Shown piece after piece: positions 24,520 through 34,168 of a DNA stretch of 64,000 bases. The notes beneath the pieces were generated by a model that was given only the letters and a program-made list of their open reading frames with translations, had not been told where the DNA came from and did no database searches. This DNA comes from Sorangium cellulosum So ce56 (GTDB taxonomy: Bacteria; Myxococcota_A; Polyangia; Polyangiales; Polyangiaceae): assembly GCF_000067165.1 (NCBI RefSeq), contig NC_010162.1:10962501-11026500 (forward strand). The letters are read 5' to 3'. A program made the position numbers and the translations under genes. The first letter of the stretch is position 1. Every line of letters begins with the position of its first letter.

Positions 24520-26592
24520 TCAGTGCACCCGCATCCCCGGCTTCGCCCCCGAGTCCGGCGACAGGAGATGCACCGTCTCGTCCCCCGCCGCGAGCACCAT
24601 CCCCTCGCTGAGGCCGAACTTCATCTTCCGCGGCGCCAGGTTGGCACACACGATGACGAGCCTGCCAATCAGGTCTTCCGGCTTGTAATACGCCTTGATC
24701 CCGGCGAACACCGTCCTCCGCGCCTCCCCGCCGAGCGAGACGGTCAGCTTGAGCAGCTTCTTCGCCTCGGGCACGTGCTCCGCCGCGACGATGCGCGCGA
24801 CGCGCAGGTCGACCTTGCTGAAATCGTCGATCGTACACTCCGGCGCGAGCGGCTCCTTGGCGAGCGCCGCGCCGTCGTCCTCCGCGGCCGCGCCCCCGCC
24901 CGCCGCCTGGCCCGCCTCCGCGTTCGCCCCCGCCGCGCCGCCAGGCGCCGCCGCCTCCTCGGCAGGGCGGCCCTCCGCGATCATCTTCTCCACTGCACCC
25001 GGCTCGACCCGCTTCATGAGGTGCTCATACGCGGCCACAGGCGTGCCCACAAGCGGCGTCTTCGCGAGCGCCCACCGGTCCATGGGGCACCCGAGCAGCC
25101 GCGCGACGTCGTCGGCCAGCTTCGGGAGCACCGGCGCCAGGTAGAGCACGATCTGCCGGAACAGGTTGAGCGCCACGGTGCAGACGGCCTGCAGCTCCGC
25201 CTTCTTCTCCGGCTGCTTCGCCAGCGCCCACGGCTGCATCCGGTCGACATACTCGTTCGCCCGATCCGCCAGCGCGACGATGCTCCTCGTCGCCCGCGCA
25301 TAGTCGAACGCCGCGTACGCCGCCCCGATCGCGTCGCCCTCCTCCGCCGCCGACGCGAACAGCCCCCCGTCCTCGGGGTAAACCGCCGACAGCCCTGTCT
25401 GCGCCACGAAGCGCGACGACCGGCTCGCCAGGTTCACGACCTTGTTCACGAGCTCGGCGTTCACCTTGTTCACGAGCTCTTCCAGGTTCAGATCGATGTC
25501 GTCGACCTTCGAGCTCAGCTTGCTCGCGTAGTAATAACGGAGGTACGCCGGATCGAGGTGTTTCAGGTACGTCGAGGCCAGCACGAACGTGCCCTTGCTC
25601 TTCGACATCTTCTCTCCGTTCACGGTGAGGAACCCGTGCACCTGCACGCGCGACGGCAGCGAGAAGCGCGCGCTCTTCAGCATCGCCGGCCAGAAGAGCG
25701 TGTGGAAATACACGATGTCCTTCCCGATGACGTGGACGATCTCCGTCTCCTCGGATCGCCACCAGTCGTCGAACGCCTCGCCTTCCCGGTCGCACCACTC
25801 CTTGCTCGCCGCCATGTACCCTATCGGCGCGTCGAACCAGACATACCAGTAGTTCCCCGGCGCGTCGGGGATCTCGAACCCGAAGTACGGCGCGGGGCGC
25901 GACACGTCCCAGTCGCGGAGCGGCTCCGACAGGAAATGCCCCGCGAGGTAGTTCGCGATCTCCTTCGGCATCCGCCCCTCGCCCTGCGTCCAGGTCGACA
26001 GGAACGGCCGCTCCGGCTCGATCGCCACCATGAGGTGCTGCGCGCTCCGCACCTCGGGCCGCGCGCCCGTGAGCGCGCTCCTCGGCTCGACCAGATCGGT
26101 CGCGGCGTAGGTCGAGCCGCACCGGTCGCAGCTATCACCGTACTGGTCCGGGGCCGCGCACTTCGGGCAGGTGCCCTTGACGAAGCGATCCGCCAGGAAC
26201 ATGCCCTCCTGCGGATCGAAGAGCTGCGTGACCTCCTTCGTGGTCACCATGCCGCGCTCGCGCAGCGACGCCCAGATCTCCTCGCACAGCGCGCGGTTCG
26301 CGGGGGAGTTCGTGCTGCCGTAGTGGTCGAACCGGATCTGGAACGCCGCGAAATCGCGCTGGTGCGCCGCGCTCATGTCCGCGATGACGTCGGCCTCGCT
26401 CCGCCCCTCTTGCCGAGCGCGGATCATGATGGCCGTGCCGTGGGTGTCGTCGGCGCACAGGGATATGCACCTCCGCCCGGTCATCCGCCAATAACGGGCA
26501 AAGATGTCGGTCTGGGTGTACTCGACGAGGTGGCCGATGTGGATGTGCCCGTTGGCGTAGGGCAGCGCGCTGGTGAGCAGGAGCCGTTTCAT
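24520..26592 (-). CDS. metG: Methionyl-tRNA synthetase with C-terminal tRNA-binding domain
   Basis: The product is 690 residues from ATG 26592. It charges tRNA-Met in the cytoplasm. The class I HIGH region appears as PYANGHIHIGH, the zinc knuckle as CPKC...CDRC, and the KMSKS loop as GEKMSKSKGT. After an Ala/Gly-rich linker (about 570-600) comes the Trbp111/EMAP-like OB domain (DFSKVDLRVARIVAAEHVPE to the C-terminus), which dimerises and increases tRNA affinity. The full domain set and length match the long form of bacterial MetRS. I rejected the upstream 36-residue extension because it lacks homology to MetRS N-termini. Confidence 0.97.
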   Translation of the reverse strand: MKRLLLTSALPYANGHIHIGHLVEYTQTDIFARYWRMTGRRCISLCADDTHGTAIMIRARQEGRSEADVIADMSAAHQRDFAAFQIRFDHYGSTNSPANRALCEEIWASLRERGMVTTKEVTQLFDPQEGMFLADRFVKGTCPKCAAPDQYGDSCDRCGSTYAATDLVEPRSALTGARPEVRSAQHLMVAIEPERPFLSTWTQGEGRMPKEIANYLAGHFLSEPLRDWDVSRPAPYFGFEIPDAPGNYWYVWFDAPIGYMAASKEWCDREGEAFDDWWRSEETEIVHVIGKDIVYFHTLFWPAMLKSARFSLPSRVQVHGFLTVNGEKMSKSKGTFVLASTYLKHLDPAYLRYYYASKLSSKVDDIDLNLEELVNKVNAELVNKVVNLASRSSRFVAQTGLSAVYPEDGGLFASAAEEGDAIGAAYAAFDYARATRSIVALADRANEYVDRMQPWALAKQPEKKAELQAVCTVALNLFRQIVLYLAPVLPKLADDVARLLGCPMDRWALAKTPLVGTPVAAYEHLMKRVEPGAVEKMIAEGRPAEEAAAPGGAAGANAEAGQAAGGGAAAEDDGAALAKEPLAPECTIDDFSKVDLRVARIVAAEHVPEAKKLLKLTVSLGGEARRTVFAGIKAYYKPEDLIGRLVIVCANLAPRKMKFGLSEGMVLAAGDETVHLLSPDSGAKPGMRVH

Positions 26593-26777
26593 GCTGCGCT
26601 GGACTTTGCACGAAATCCCACCCGGATGCGAGCCGCGCGGTGGTGCGATGGCGCGCGGGCGCGCCTTCCAGCCGAGCGCCGCGCGGGCCCGCGTGGACAC
26701 GACAGCGGACGTGCGGCCATGGACGGAGCGGGCTCGGGCTCTAGATACGTAGTGAACCGATCGACGTGGAGGGGACC

Positions 26778-27401
26778 ATGGCAGTACAGAGGAAGCAACA
26801 GAGGAAACAGAGGCGTGGCGGCAAGGAAGGCGGAGCGCGGGCGCTGGAGGCCCAGCCCCTCCTCCGCCAGCGAGGCAAGGAGATCCAGCCTTTCGGGACG
26901 GTCGTGGACTATCCGCTGGCGCTCGCCGCGAAGTCGCGCGCGGAGAGCATCCGGGCGCTGAATCAGATCCTGTCGGACACGCTCGTCCTGCGCGACATGT
27001 ACAAGAAGCACCACTGGCAGGTGTCCGGGGCGACCTTCTTCCAGCTCCACCTGCTCTTCGACAAGCACTTCAAGGAGCAAGCCGCGCTGATCGACATGCT
27101 CGCCGAGCGCGTCCAGATGCTGGGCGGCGTCGCGATCGCCATGGCGCACGACGTCGCGGAGATGACGAGGATCGAGCGGGCGCCCCGCGGCCGCGAGCAG
27201 GTGCCCGCCCAGCTCTCGCGCCTGCTCGACGCGCACGAGCTCATCCTCGCGGAGGCGCGCGAGGCGGTGAAGCTCACCTCCGAGAACCGCGACGACGGCA
27301 CCGCCGACCTGCTCATGAGCGACGTCCTCCGCACGAACGAGATGCAGGTGTGGTTCCTGTCCGAGCACCTCGTCGACACGCCGCTCGTCCGCGCCACCTG
27401 A
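26778..27401 (+). CDS. Dps family DNA-binding ferritin
   Basis: The product is 207 residues. The ferritin core carries the Dps signature KHHWQVSGATFFQLHLLFDK followed by HFKEQAALIDMLAERV, which supplies the His, Asp and Glu ligands of the intersubunit ferroxidase centre. Dps dodecamers oxidise iron with peroxide and coat DNA under stress. The first 35 residues are Lys/Arg/Gln-rich (RKQQRKQRRGGKEGG) and likely form the DNA-binding tail. I chose ATG 26778 because GGAGGGG lies just before it. It is divergent from metG, 185 bases away. Confidence 0.93.
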   Translation: MAVQRKQQRKQRRGGKEGGARALEAQPLLRQRGKEIQPFGTVVDYPLALAAKSRAESIRALNQILSDTLVLRDMYKKHHWQVSGATFFQLHLLFDKHFKEQAALIDMLAERVQMLGGVAIAMAHDVAEMTRIERAPRGREQVPAQLSRLLDAHELILAEAREAVKLTSENRDDGTADLLMSDVLRTNEMQVWFLSEHLVDTPLVRAT

Positions 27402-27547
27402 GCGCCGGCACGCCGCTTCCCCCTCGCCGTCCAGCCCCCTCGCCGTCCAGCCCTCCTCCCCGTCCCGCCGCGCTCCGAACATTCGACAGGGCGCGCGTAA
27501 CCTTTCCGGCCCCCCGATCGTGGTACCGCCAGGAAAGGGGTCATGTG

Positions 27548-28837
27548 ATGCGTACTACAAAAGACGTGGTGGTGATCGGCGGCGGGCTCGCGGGCCTGGC
27601 CGCGGCGGCGTACCTGGGCCGGGCGGGTCGGTCGGTCGCCCTCGTCGAGAAGGCGCACGCGCCGGGCGGCCGCGCCTCCACGCAGGAGAGCCACGGCTTC
27701 TCGCTGAACCTCGGCGCCCACGCGCTCTACCGCGGGGGCGCGGCGCACGAGGTGCTCCGCGAGCTCGGCGTCCGGTTCACCGGCGCGGCGCCGTCCCCGT
27801 CGGGCGCGCTCGCGCTCGATCGCGGCGCCCTCCACACCTTGCCGTCCGGCGCCCTGTCGCTGCTCACGACGGGCCTCTTCCCCCTCGCCGCGAAGATCGA
27901 GATGGGGCGCGTCCTCGGCAGCCTCGCCGCGACGAACCCCGCGCCGCTCGCGGCGGTCCCGGTCTCGGCCTGGCTCCGCGACGCCTTCCGGACGCCCGAG
28001 GCGCGCCGCTTCGTCGGCGCGCTCGTCCGGCTGTCGACCTACTGCGCCGACGACGATCGCCAGAGCGCCGGCGCGGCGCTCGCGCAGGTGCAGCTCGCCC
28101 TGAGCCACGGCGTGCTCTACCTCGACGGCGGCTGGAAGACCCTCGTCGCCGGCCTGCGCGACGCCGCCGTCGCGGCCGGCGTGGAGATCCTCACCGGCGC
28201 GCGCGCGGCGCAGATCGCGGCCGAGGGCGGCGCCGTCTCCGCCGTGGAGCTCGCGAACGGCGACCGCCTCGGCGCCGGCGCCGTGCTCGTCGCCGCGAGC
28301 CCGCGCGCCGCGGCCGCGCTCGTGCCCGCGAGCGCGGCGCTCGCCGCGCACGCCGAGCGCGCCGTCCCGGTCCGCGCCGCGTGCCTCGACGTCGCCCTGT
28401 CGAGGCTCCCTCGCCAGCGCCCGGGCTTCGTGCTCGGCATCGACCGCCCGCTCTACCTGTCGGTCCACACCGGCGCCGCGCGCCTCGCCCCCGCGGGCGG
28501 CGCCGTGATCCACACCGCCCAGTACAGCCCCGAGCTCGCCGGCGGCGACCCCGAGCGCGAGCTCGAGGATCTGCTCGAGCGCGCGCAGCCCGGCTACCGC
28601 GGCGCGATCGTCGAGCGCCGCTTCCTGCCCTCGCTCATCGTCTCCAACGCCGTGGTCACGGCGGAGGGCGGCGGCCCCGCAGGGCGCCCCGGCGCCCGCG
28701 TCCCGGATCTCGACGGCCTCTTCCTCGCGGGCGACTGGGTCGGGCCGACGGGCATGCTCGCCGACGCGAGCCTCACCAGCGCGCGGGACGCCGCGAGCGC
28801 CATCCTCTCGCGCCGCGCGCTCGACCGCGCGGCGTGA
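27548..28837 (+). CDS. FAD-dependent amine oxidase/phytoene desaturase-like oxidoreductase
   Basis: The product is 429 residues. It opens with the dinucleotide motif VVVIGGGLAGLAAAAYLGRA and the second GG-type signature PGGRASTQESHGFSLNLG. The C-terminus LFLAGDWVGPTGMLADASLT contacts FAD. This is the carotene desaturase/protoporphyrinogen oxidase superfamily; the substrate is unknown. An AAGGGG ribosome site precedes ATG 27548. An ECF41-type sigma factor gene starts 19 bases after the stop, an arrangement known for ECF41 regulators and their target oxidoreductases. Confidence 0.88.
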   Translation: MRTTKDVVVIGGGLAGLAAAAYLGRAGRSVALVEKAHAPGGRASTQESHGFSLNLGAHALYRGGAAHEVLRELGVRFTGAAPSPSGALALDRGALHTLPSGALSLLTTGLFPLAAKIEMGRVLGSLAATNPAPLAAVPVSAWLRDAFRTPEARRFVGALVRLSTYCADDDRQSAGAALAQVQLALSHGVLYLDGGWKTLVAGLRDAAVAAGVEILTGARAAQIAAEGGAVSAVELANGDRLGAGAVLVAASPRAAAALVPASAALAAHAERAVPVRAACLDVALSRLPRQRPGFVLGIDRPLYLSVHTGAARLAPAGGAVIHTAQYSPELAGGDPERELEDLLERAQPGYRGAIVERRFLPSLIVSNAVVTAEGGGPAGRPGARVPDLDGLFLAGDWVGPTGMLADASLTSARDAASAILSRRALDRAA

Positions 28838-28856
28838 CGGGGTTACCCGACGCTCC

Positions 28857-29837
28857 ATGAGCAGCTCCACGGCCTCTCCTGCCCCGAGCGCCGGGCGCGC
28901 CGCCCCCGGCTTCGTCGCCGCGAGCTACCGCGAGCACGAGCGCTTCCTCTGGGCCCTCTCCTACCGGCTCACCGGCAGCGCCGCGGACGCGGACGACATC
29001 GTGCAGGAGACGTTCGTCCGCGCGCTGGAGCGCCCGCCCGCGCGCACCGAGGAGCCCGTCCGCCCCTGGCTCGCGCGCGTCGCGCTGAACCTCGGCCGCG
29101 ACGCCCTCCGGCGCCGCAAGCGCCTCGCCTACGACGGACCGTGGCTCCCCTCCCCGATCGAGGCGGAGCCCGAGCCCCCGTCGTTCGAGATCCCGGGCAA
29201 GGAGGGCACCGAGGGCCGCTACGACCTCCTCGAGAGCGCGTCCTTCGCCTTCCTCATCGCGCTCGAGGCGCTGACCCCGCAGCAGCGCGCGGTGCTCCTG
29301 CTCCGCGACGTCTTCGACTACTCGGTGCAGGAGACGGCCGCCGCGCTCGACCTGTCGGAGGCCAGCGTGAAGACGACCCACCACCGCGCCCGCCGCGCCC
29401 TGGAGCCGTACGAGCGCGACCGCTGCCGCCCCTCACCCGAGCTCGTCGAGCGGTCGGGCGCGGCGCTCGTGCGCTTCCTGCAGACGCTGGCGACGCAGGA
29501 CGTCGCCGCCATCGAGGCGCTCCTGAGCGAGGGTGTCCGGGTCATCAACGACGCGAACGGCGAGTTCAAGGCGGCGCGCCGGATCGTCGTCGGCCCGAAC
29601 CGGGTCGCGCGGTTCTACGTCGGCCTGCTGAGGCTCGACGACCCCGGAGCGCTCCGCCACGAGCTGCGCCTCATCAACGGCCTCCCGGCGGTCGTCATCG
29701 AGCGCACGACCACCGTGGAGAAGCTGGCGCCGCGGTTCGTCATGCGCTGCGAGATCGACGCGCGCGGCCTCATCACCGCGATCCACTCCGTGCTGGCCTC
29801 GCACAAGCTGACGGCCGTGAAGGCGCTCGCTCCGTGA
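28857..29837 (+). CDS. ECF41-type RNA polymerase sigma factor with SnoaL-like C-terminal domain
   Basis: The product is 326 residues. Region 2 covers YRLTGSAADADDIVQETFVR, and region 4 covers LTPQQRAVLLLRDVFDYSVQ with the helix-turn-helix ALDLSEASVKTTHHRARRAL. Between them the linker YDGPWLPSPIE is the ECF41 hallmark. The last 120 residues form a SnoaL/NTF2-like domain (FLQTLATQDVAAIEALLSEG...), which in this group replaces an anti-sigma factor and modulates activity. It is transcribed with the FAD oxidoreductase just upstream, its likely target. Confidence 0.9.
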   Translation: MSSSTASPAPSAGRAAPGFVAASYREHERFLWALSYRLTGSAADADDIVQETFVRALERPPARTEEPVRPWLARVALNLGRDALRRRKRLAYDGPWLPSPIEAEPEPPSFEIPGKEGTEGRYDLLESASFAFLIALEALTPQQRAVLLLRDVFDYSVQETAAALDLSEASVKTTHHRARRALEPYERDRCRPSPELVERSGAALVRFLQTLATQDVAAIEALLSEGVRVINDANGEFKAARRIVVGPNRVARFYVGLLRLDDPGALRHELRLINGLPAVVIERTTTVEKLAPRFVMRCEIDARGLITAIHSVLASHKLTAVKALAP

Positions 29838-30002
29838 GCGCGACGGCGAGACCGGCAGGTGAGCAGCGAGGAGACAGCCCCCTGCCGGCCGAGCACTGGA
29901 GTGAGTCGTGTCGCGGGGCGTACTTCGGCCGGCGAAGTAGATACTGTTGGAGCAACATAGCGCCGGCTGGCGCTCATGTCCATAGCGGAACAGCCCGCTC
30001 GC

Positions 30003-30335
30003 TCAGGTGGCTTTGCCGCCTCCCTGGGCCCGTTCGCGGTGCGCCTCTGCGATGAAGTGACGAACCTCCTTGTCGATGGCGGCGATCGCTACCCCCTTGA
30101 AGGGGCGCATCAGGAGAGGCACGTCGAGATCCACGTCCACGGCGCCGGGGCGGAGCTCCATGCTGCCTTTCAGCTTGACGCCCTTCACCGAGAAGCCGAG
30201 CTCGGCGCGCTTCGCGTCGCGCCATACGAGGAAAGGCTCGTACTCGGCGTACCGCTCTCGGTATTGCGCGATCGCTCGTTCGGTCGCCAGCTTTGCCTCG
30301 CTGTCGCTCAGGTCGTGCTCAATCGTGTGCTTCAT
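30003..30335 (-). CDS. Polyhydroxyalkanoic acid system family protein (PHA_gran_rgn)
   Basis: The product is 110 residues. It fits the PHA granule-region family in length and pattern: a Leu/Ala-rich first helix (SEAKLATERAIAQYRERYAE), the aromatic strand YEPFLVWRDAKRAELGFSVK, then VKLKGSMELRPGAVDVDLDV and a C-terminal helix. Members are linked to polyhydroxyalkanoate granules, but the molecular role is not established. GAGGTCCC precedes ATG 30335. No PHA synthase or depolymerase is present in this window, so the link rests on family assignment alone. Confidence 0.75.
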   Translation of the reverse strand: MKHTIEHDLSDSEAKLATERAIAQYRERYAEYEPFLVWRDAKRAELGFSVKGVKLKGSMELRPGAVDVDLDVPLLMRPFKGVAIAAIDKEVRHFIAEAHRERAQGGGKAT

Positions 30336-30729
30336 GATGGGACCTCGCAGTTCGTATCAGGGCACATCGCGAAAACCGGCCTGGGGACCGCGCGCCGTGA
30401 GGCGTCGCTCGCGGGCGCGGCGCCCGGCCGAGTTCCAACGGTGAGATATCACGGATGCGCGGGGCCTGCGGCCCTCTGGCGCTCGTCAGCGTCGCGCATC
30501 GCGCATGGCGCGCCGCGCTCTGTGACATTTCGCCACGCGGCGGAACCGCGGGTGTCAGTGGGCGGCCGACCGGGGCCATCGCGGTGAAGGCATCGTCACA
30601 CCGGAGGGCGCCTTTCCACGGACCGGGGGCCGGCCCTGCGCCGGAGGCCGCCCTTCGGGCGCCCTGGCCCTGCGCCCCTCAGTGGCCAGTGGTCACCGAG
30701 CCCGGCCTCGCGTAAAGAGAGCCGCCGCC
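30336..30729. other. Intergenic region between divergent PHA-system and rseP genes
   Basis: This region of about 390 bases must hold the promoters of two divergent genes. Short frames exist on both strands, but their composition is not gene-like. I see no hairpin or repeat of note. Confidence 0.4.
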
Positions 30730-32400
30730 GTGGACCTCCTGTATTTCGCGCTGCTCTGCTCCGTGCTCATCTTCGTGCACGAGCTCGGCCACTTCGTGTG
30801 CGCGAAGATCTTCGGCGTGAAGGTCCTCACCTTCTCGATCGGCTTCGGCCCCCGGGTGCTGCGCCTGCGGGGCCGGGAGACGGAGTACTGCGTCGCGCTC
30901 CTGCCCCTCGGCGGCTTCGTGAAGATGCTCGAGGAGAACCGGCAGGAGGCCGTGCTCCCCGAGGATCGCAAGCGCACCTTCGAGTCCCAGGCGCTCTGGA
31001 AGCGCGTGATCATCGTCATGGCCGGCCCGGCGATGAACGTGCTCTTCCCGGTGCTGCTCTACTTCGCCGTCTTCATCGGGGAGACGCGCTTCGTCCCGCC
31101 GACGGTCGGCGTGGTCCTGCCGGGGCACCCGGCCGAGGGCCGGCTTGTCCCGGGCGATCGCATCCTCGAGGTCGACGGCGAGCGCGTCAGCACCTTCGCC
31201 GAGCTGCACCGGATCGTGGCGAAGAGCCCGAACCAGGAGCTCCGGCTCAAGGTGTTCCGCAACAAGACGCACGTCGAGGTCACGGTCGTCCCGGAGGAGA
31301 AGGTCGTCCAGAAGCCGCTCGAGATCGTGGACCGGGTGGGCGAGATCGGCATCCGGCCGAGCCGCCCCGCCGCCGTGGTGGGCGTCTCGCGGCCCGACTC
31401 GCCCGCGTTCCGGGCCGGGCTGCGCACGTTCGACGTCGTGACGGAGGTGCGCGGCACGCCCGTGAAGACGTTCGCCGACCTGGAGCTCGCGCTCGAGGAG
31501 AGCCGCGGCGCCACGGTGCCGGTCACGTACCTGCGGCCGGTCACGGTGCCGCGCGCGCTCGGCGGCCTGGCCGAGCTCGCCGTCTACGAGTCGGGCGTCG
31601 CCGCGCTGACGCCGGAGAGCGGCCACGGCGACCTGCTCGCGCGGACCGGCATCGAGCCGGCCGACCTCTACGTCGCCGAGGTCCCCGAGGGCTCGGCCGA
31701 GTGGGACGCCGAGCTCCGGCCGGGCGATCGCATCACGGAGGTCGACGGCGTCGAGGTCACCGCCTGGTCGACCTTCGTCGAGCGGCTCTTCGCGGCTCCG
31801 GACAGGCCGCACGTCATCACGTGGCAGCGCTCGGGCCAGCGCAAGAGCGGCACCATCGAGCTCCGCCGCGAGGACTGGATCGACGAGTACGGCCAGCACC
31901 GCCCGCGCTTCTACCTGCGCGCGTCGAACTGGTCGCCGATGGTGGCCGAGCCGTTCGTCGACAGCCCGTCGGCCTTCCAGTTCGCCCTGGAGAGCGCGAT
32001 CGACGAGACGTACGACGTCATCCGGTTCATCGTGGTCGGGATCGTCCGCATCATGGAGGGCAAGGTCAGCATCTCCACGCTGGGCGGCCCCATCACGGTG
32101 TACGACGTGATCGGCGAGGAGGGCGCGAAGGGGGTCAGCTACTTCGTCTGGGCGATGGCGGTCATCTCGATCAACCTCGGGCTCATCAACCTGCTGCCCA
32201 TCCCGGTGCTCGACGGCGGCCACCTCCTGTTCTTCACGTTCGAGGCCGTGCTGCGGCGCCCGCTGCCGCTGCGCGTCCGCGAGATCGCGAGCCTGGTCGG
32301 GCTCGTTGTGCTCATCGGCCTGATGGGCATCGCCTTCAAGAACGACGTCGAGCGCCGCTGGGACGTGATCCAGGGGCAATTCAAGGAGCTCGTTGGCTGA
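30730..32400 (+). CDS. rseP: RIP site-2 metalloprotease RseP
   Basis: The product is 556 residues from GTG 30730. The zinc site HELGH is at residues 17-21 in the first membrane helix, and the second conserved element NLLPIPVLDGGHL is near the C-terminus. Three PDZ-like regions lie between them (about 115-200, 205-270 and 300-380), one more than in E. coli RseP. The enzyme cleaves trimmed anti-sigma factors inside the membrane and clears signal peptides. Several ECF/anti-sigma pairs are encoded in this window (46.1-47.2 kb and 49.6-55.0 kb), so candidate substrates exist. It overlaps rsmB by 8 bases. Confidence 0.95.
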   Translation: MDLLYFALLCSVLIFVHELGHFVCAKIFGVKVLTFSIGFGPRVLRLRGRETEYCVALLPLGGFVKMLEENRQEAVLPEDRKRTFESQALWKRVIIVMAGPAMNVLFPVLLYFAVFIGETRFVPPTVGVVLPGHPAEGRLVPGDRILEVDGERVSTFAELHRIVAKSPNQELRLKVFRNKTHVEVTVVPEEKVVQKPLEIVDRVGEIGIRPSRPAAVVGVSRPDSPAFRAGLRTFDVVTEVRGTPVKTFADLELALEESRGATVPVTYLRPVTVPRALGGLAELAVYESGVAALTPESGHGDLLARTGIEPADLYVAEVPEGSAEWDAELRPGDRITEVDGVEVTAWSTFVERLFAAPDRPHVITWQRSGQRKSGTIELRREDWIDEYGQHRPRFYLRASNWSPMVAEPFVDSPSAFQFALESAIDETYDVIRFIVVGIVRIMEGKVSISTLGGPITVYDVIGEEGAKGVSYFVWAMAVISINLGLINLLPIPVLDGGHLLFFTFEAVLRRPLPLRVREIASLVGLVVLIGLMGIAFKNDVERRWDVIQGQFKELVG

Positions 32401-33883
32401 CCGGGACCAAAGTGACGGGCGTGACGGGCGCGACGGCGGCCGCGGCGCGGCGCGCCCGCCGCCTCCGCCCGAGAGCGCGCCGCGCGCGGTCGCGGCGCGC
32501 GTGCTCGCGCGGGTGTGGGGCTCGGACGCCTTCGCCTCGGCGGCCCTCGACGCCGAGCTGCGCCGCGCGCCGGCGCTGGACCCGCGGGACATAGGCCTCG
32601 CGACGGAGCTCGTCTACGGCGTCCTGCGCGCGCAGGCGGCGCTCGAGGCGCGCATCGCCGAGTTCGCCGCGAAGAGCCGCTGGACGGCCGACCCGCTGGT
32701 GCGCGCCCACGTGCTGATGGGGGCGTACTCGCTCTGCTTCCTCGATCGCGTCCCCTCGTTCGCCGCGGTCTCGGAGGCGGTGGACGGCGCCCAGGCGGCC
32801 GGCGGGCCGCGGGTCGGCGCGTTCGCGAACGCCGTGCTGCGCCGGCTCGCGGCGGCCGTGGAGTCCGGCGGTCGCCCGCCGCTCGCGAGCGCGGTGGTCG
32901 CCTCCGCGCCGGGGTGGCTGCGGGGCGCCCTGCGCCGCTCGCTCGGCCGGGCCGCGGCCGAGGCGTTCCTGTCGGCCGGCCCGGTGCCGCCGCCGACCGG
33001 CCTCTGCCTCGCCCCCGGCGAGGACCGCGGCGCGTGGCTCGAGGCGCTGCGGGCCGCCGCGCCCACCGCGACCTTCGAGGCGGGGCACGTCTCACCGGCC
33101 GCGATCGTCGCGCGGGGGGCGGGTGATCTCCGGCGGCTCCCGGGCTTCGGCGCCGCGTGGATCGGCCAGGAGGAGGGGGCGCAGGCGCTCGCCTTCGCGC
33201 TCGGCGCGCGGCCCGGCGAGGCCGTGCTCGACGCCTGCTCCGGCCGGGGCAACAAGTCGTGGCTCCTGTCGCGCGCGGTGCTGCCTTCCGGCGCGGTGGA
33301 CGCGGCGGACCTGTACCCCGCGAAGCTCTCGCAGCTCCGCGCGGCGCTCGGCGCGCCTCCGGCGAGCGCGGAGGGCGCGGGCGCGGAGGCCGGCGATGCG
33401 CAGGCCGGCGCGCGCGACGGGCTCGGGCGGGCCGCGGCCTCCGTGCGCGAGACCTACGCCGTCGACTGGACGGTGGGCGCGGGCGACGTCCCCGAGGGCT
33501 ACGACCGGGTGCTCGTCGACGCGCCTTGCTCCGGCGTGGGCACGCTGCGGCGGCGCCCGGAGATCGCGCTCCGGCGCGAGGCGGACGATCTGCCGCGCCT
33601 GGCCGACCTCCAGGTCGCGATCGCGCGCCGCGCCGCGACCCGCGCCCGGGACGGCGGCCGGCTCGTGTTCGCTGTGTGCAGCGTGCTGCGCGAGGAGTGC
33701 GAGGCCGTGGCGGCGCGGCTCGCGGCCCCGGCGGACGACGACCTCGGCGTCCGGCTGGAGCCGGCGCCGTTCGACGCGGAGCTCGCGCGCGAGCTCGCGG
33801 GCGGCGGCGACGCGTTCCGGCTGCTGCCGCACGTGCACGGCACGGACGGGTATTTCGCCGCGATGTTCGTCGTGCGGCGGTGA
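32393..33883 (+). CDS. rsmB: 16S rRNA (cytosine-C5)-methyltransferase RsmB
   Basis: The product is 496 residues from a TTG that overlaps the rseP stop. A NusB-like RNA-binding domain (about 30-170) is followed by a Rossmann methyltransferase: motif I EAVLDACSGRGNKSWLL, motif IV DAPCSGVGT with Cys379, and VFAVCSVL with Cys429. The two cysteines are the resolving and catalytic pair of m5C RNA methyltransferases. Family members methylate C967 of 16S rRNA. An Ala/Gly-rich insertion at about 315-345 is not typical. Coupling to rseP is by overlap. Confidence 0.9.
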   Translation: MADRDQSDGRDGRDGGRGAARPPPPPESAPRAVAARVLARVWGSDAFASAALDAELRRAPALDPRDIGLATELVYGVLRAQAALEARIAEFAAKSRWTADPLVRAHVLMGAYSLCFLDRVPSFAAVSEAVDGAQAAGGPRVGAFANAVLRRLAAAVESGGRPPLASAVVASAPGWLRGALRRSLGRAAAEAFLSAGPVPPPTGLCLAPGEDRGAWLEALRAAAPTATFEAGHVSPAAIVARGAGDLRRLPGFGAAWIGQEEGAQALAFALGARPGEAVLDACSGRGNKSWLLSRAVLPSGAVDAADLYPAKLSQLRAALGAPPASAEGAGAEAGDAQAGARDGLGRAAASVRETYAVDWTVGAGDVPEGYDRVLVDAPCSGVGTLRRRPEIALRREADDLPRLADLQVAIARRAATRARDGGRLVFAVCSVLREECEAVAARLAAPADDDLGVRLEPAPFDAELARELAGGGDAFRLLPHVHGTDGYFAAMFVVRR

Positions 33884-34168
33884 CGACGCGCCACGACACG
33901 TGACGGCGCGCCCGTCCGCCGTCCTTGTACGATGGTGGGTGGATAAGAGCAGCTTGACTTCCGGACAACGTTTGGACTTGCTAACGACGTTTTGGCGGCA
34001 GCTGCCCATCCACGAAGCGCCGCCGCGAGCTGTTGGCAGATGTAAGGAGGTGGGGTTATTGGTGCGATAGCCGCAATTTGTCTCCGCGGTGTTTCTTATC
34101 GCTGGGCACTCGCTTCGTGACACCGCACACTCGTACGGTCAGGGAACTTAACAAACCTTCTGAGTAGC
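33884..34168. other. Leader region of the Ser/Thr kinase gene
   Basis: The stretch is AT-richer than its flanks, as expected of a promoter region. TTGACT at 33954-33959 and TGCTAA at 33979-33984 form a weak housekeeping-type promoter with a 19-base spacer. No small gene is convincing. Confidence 0.35.
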
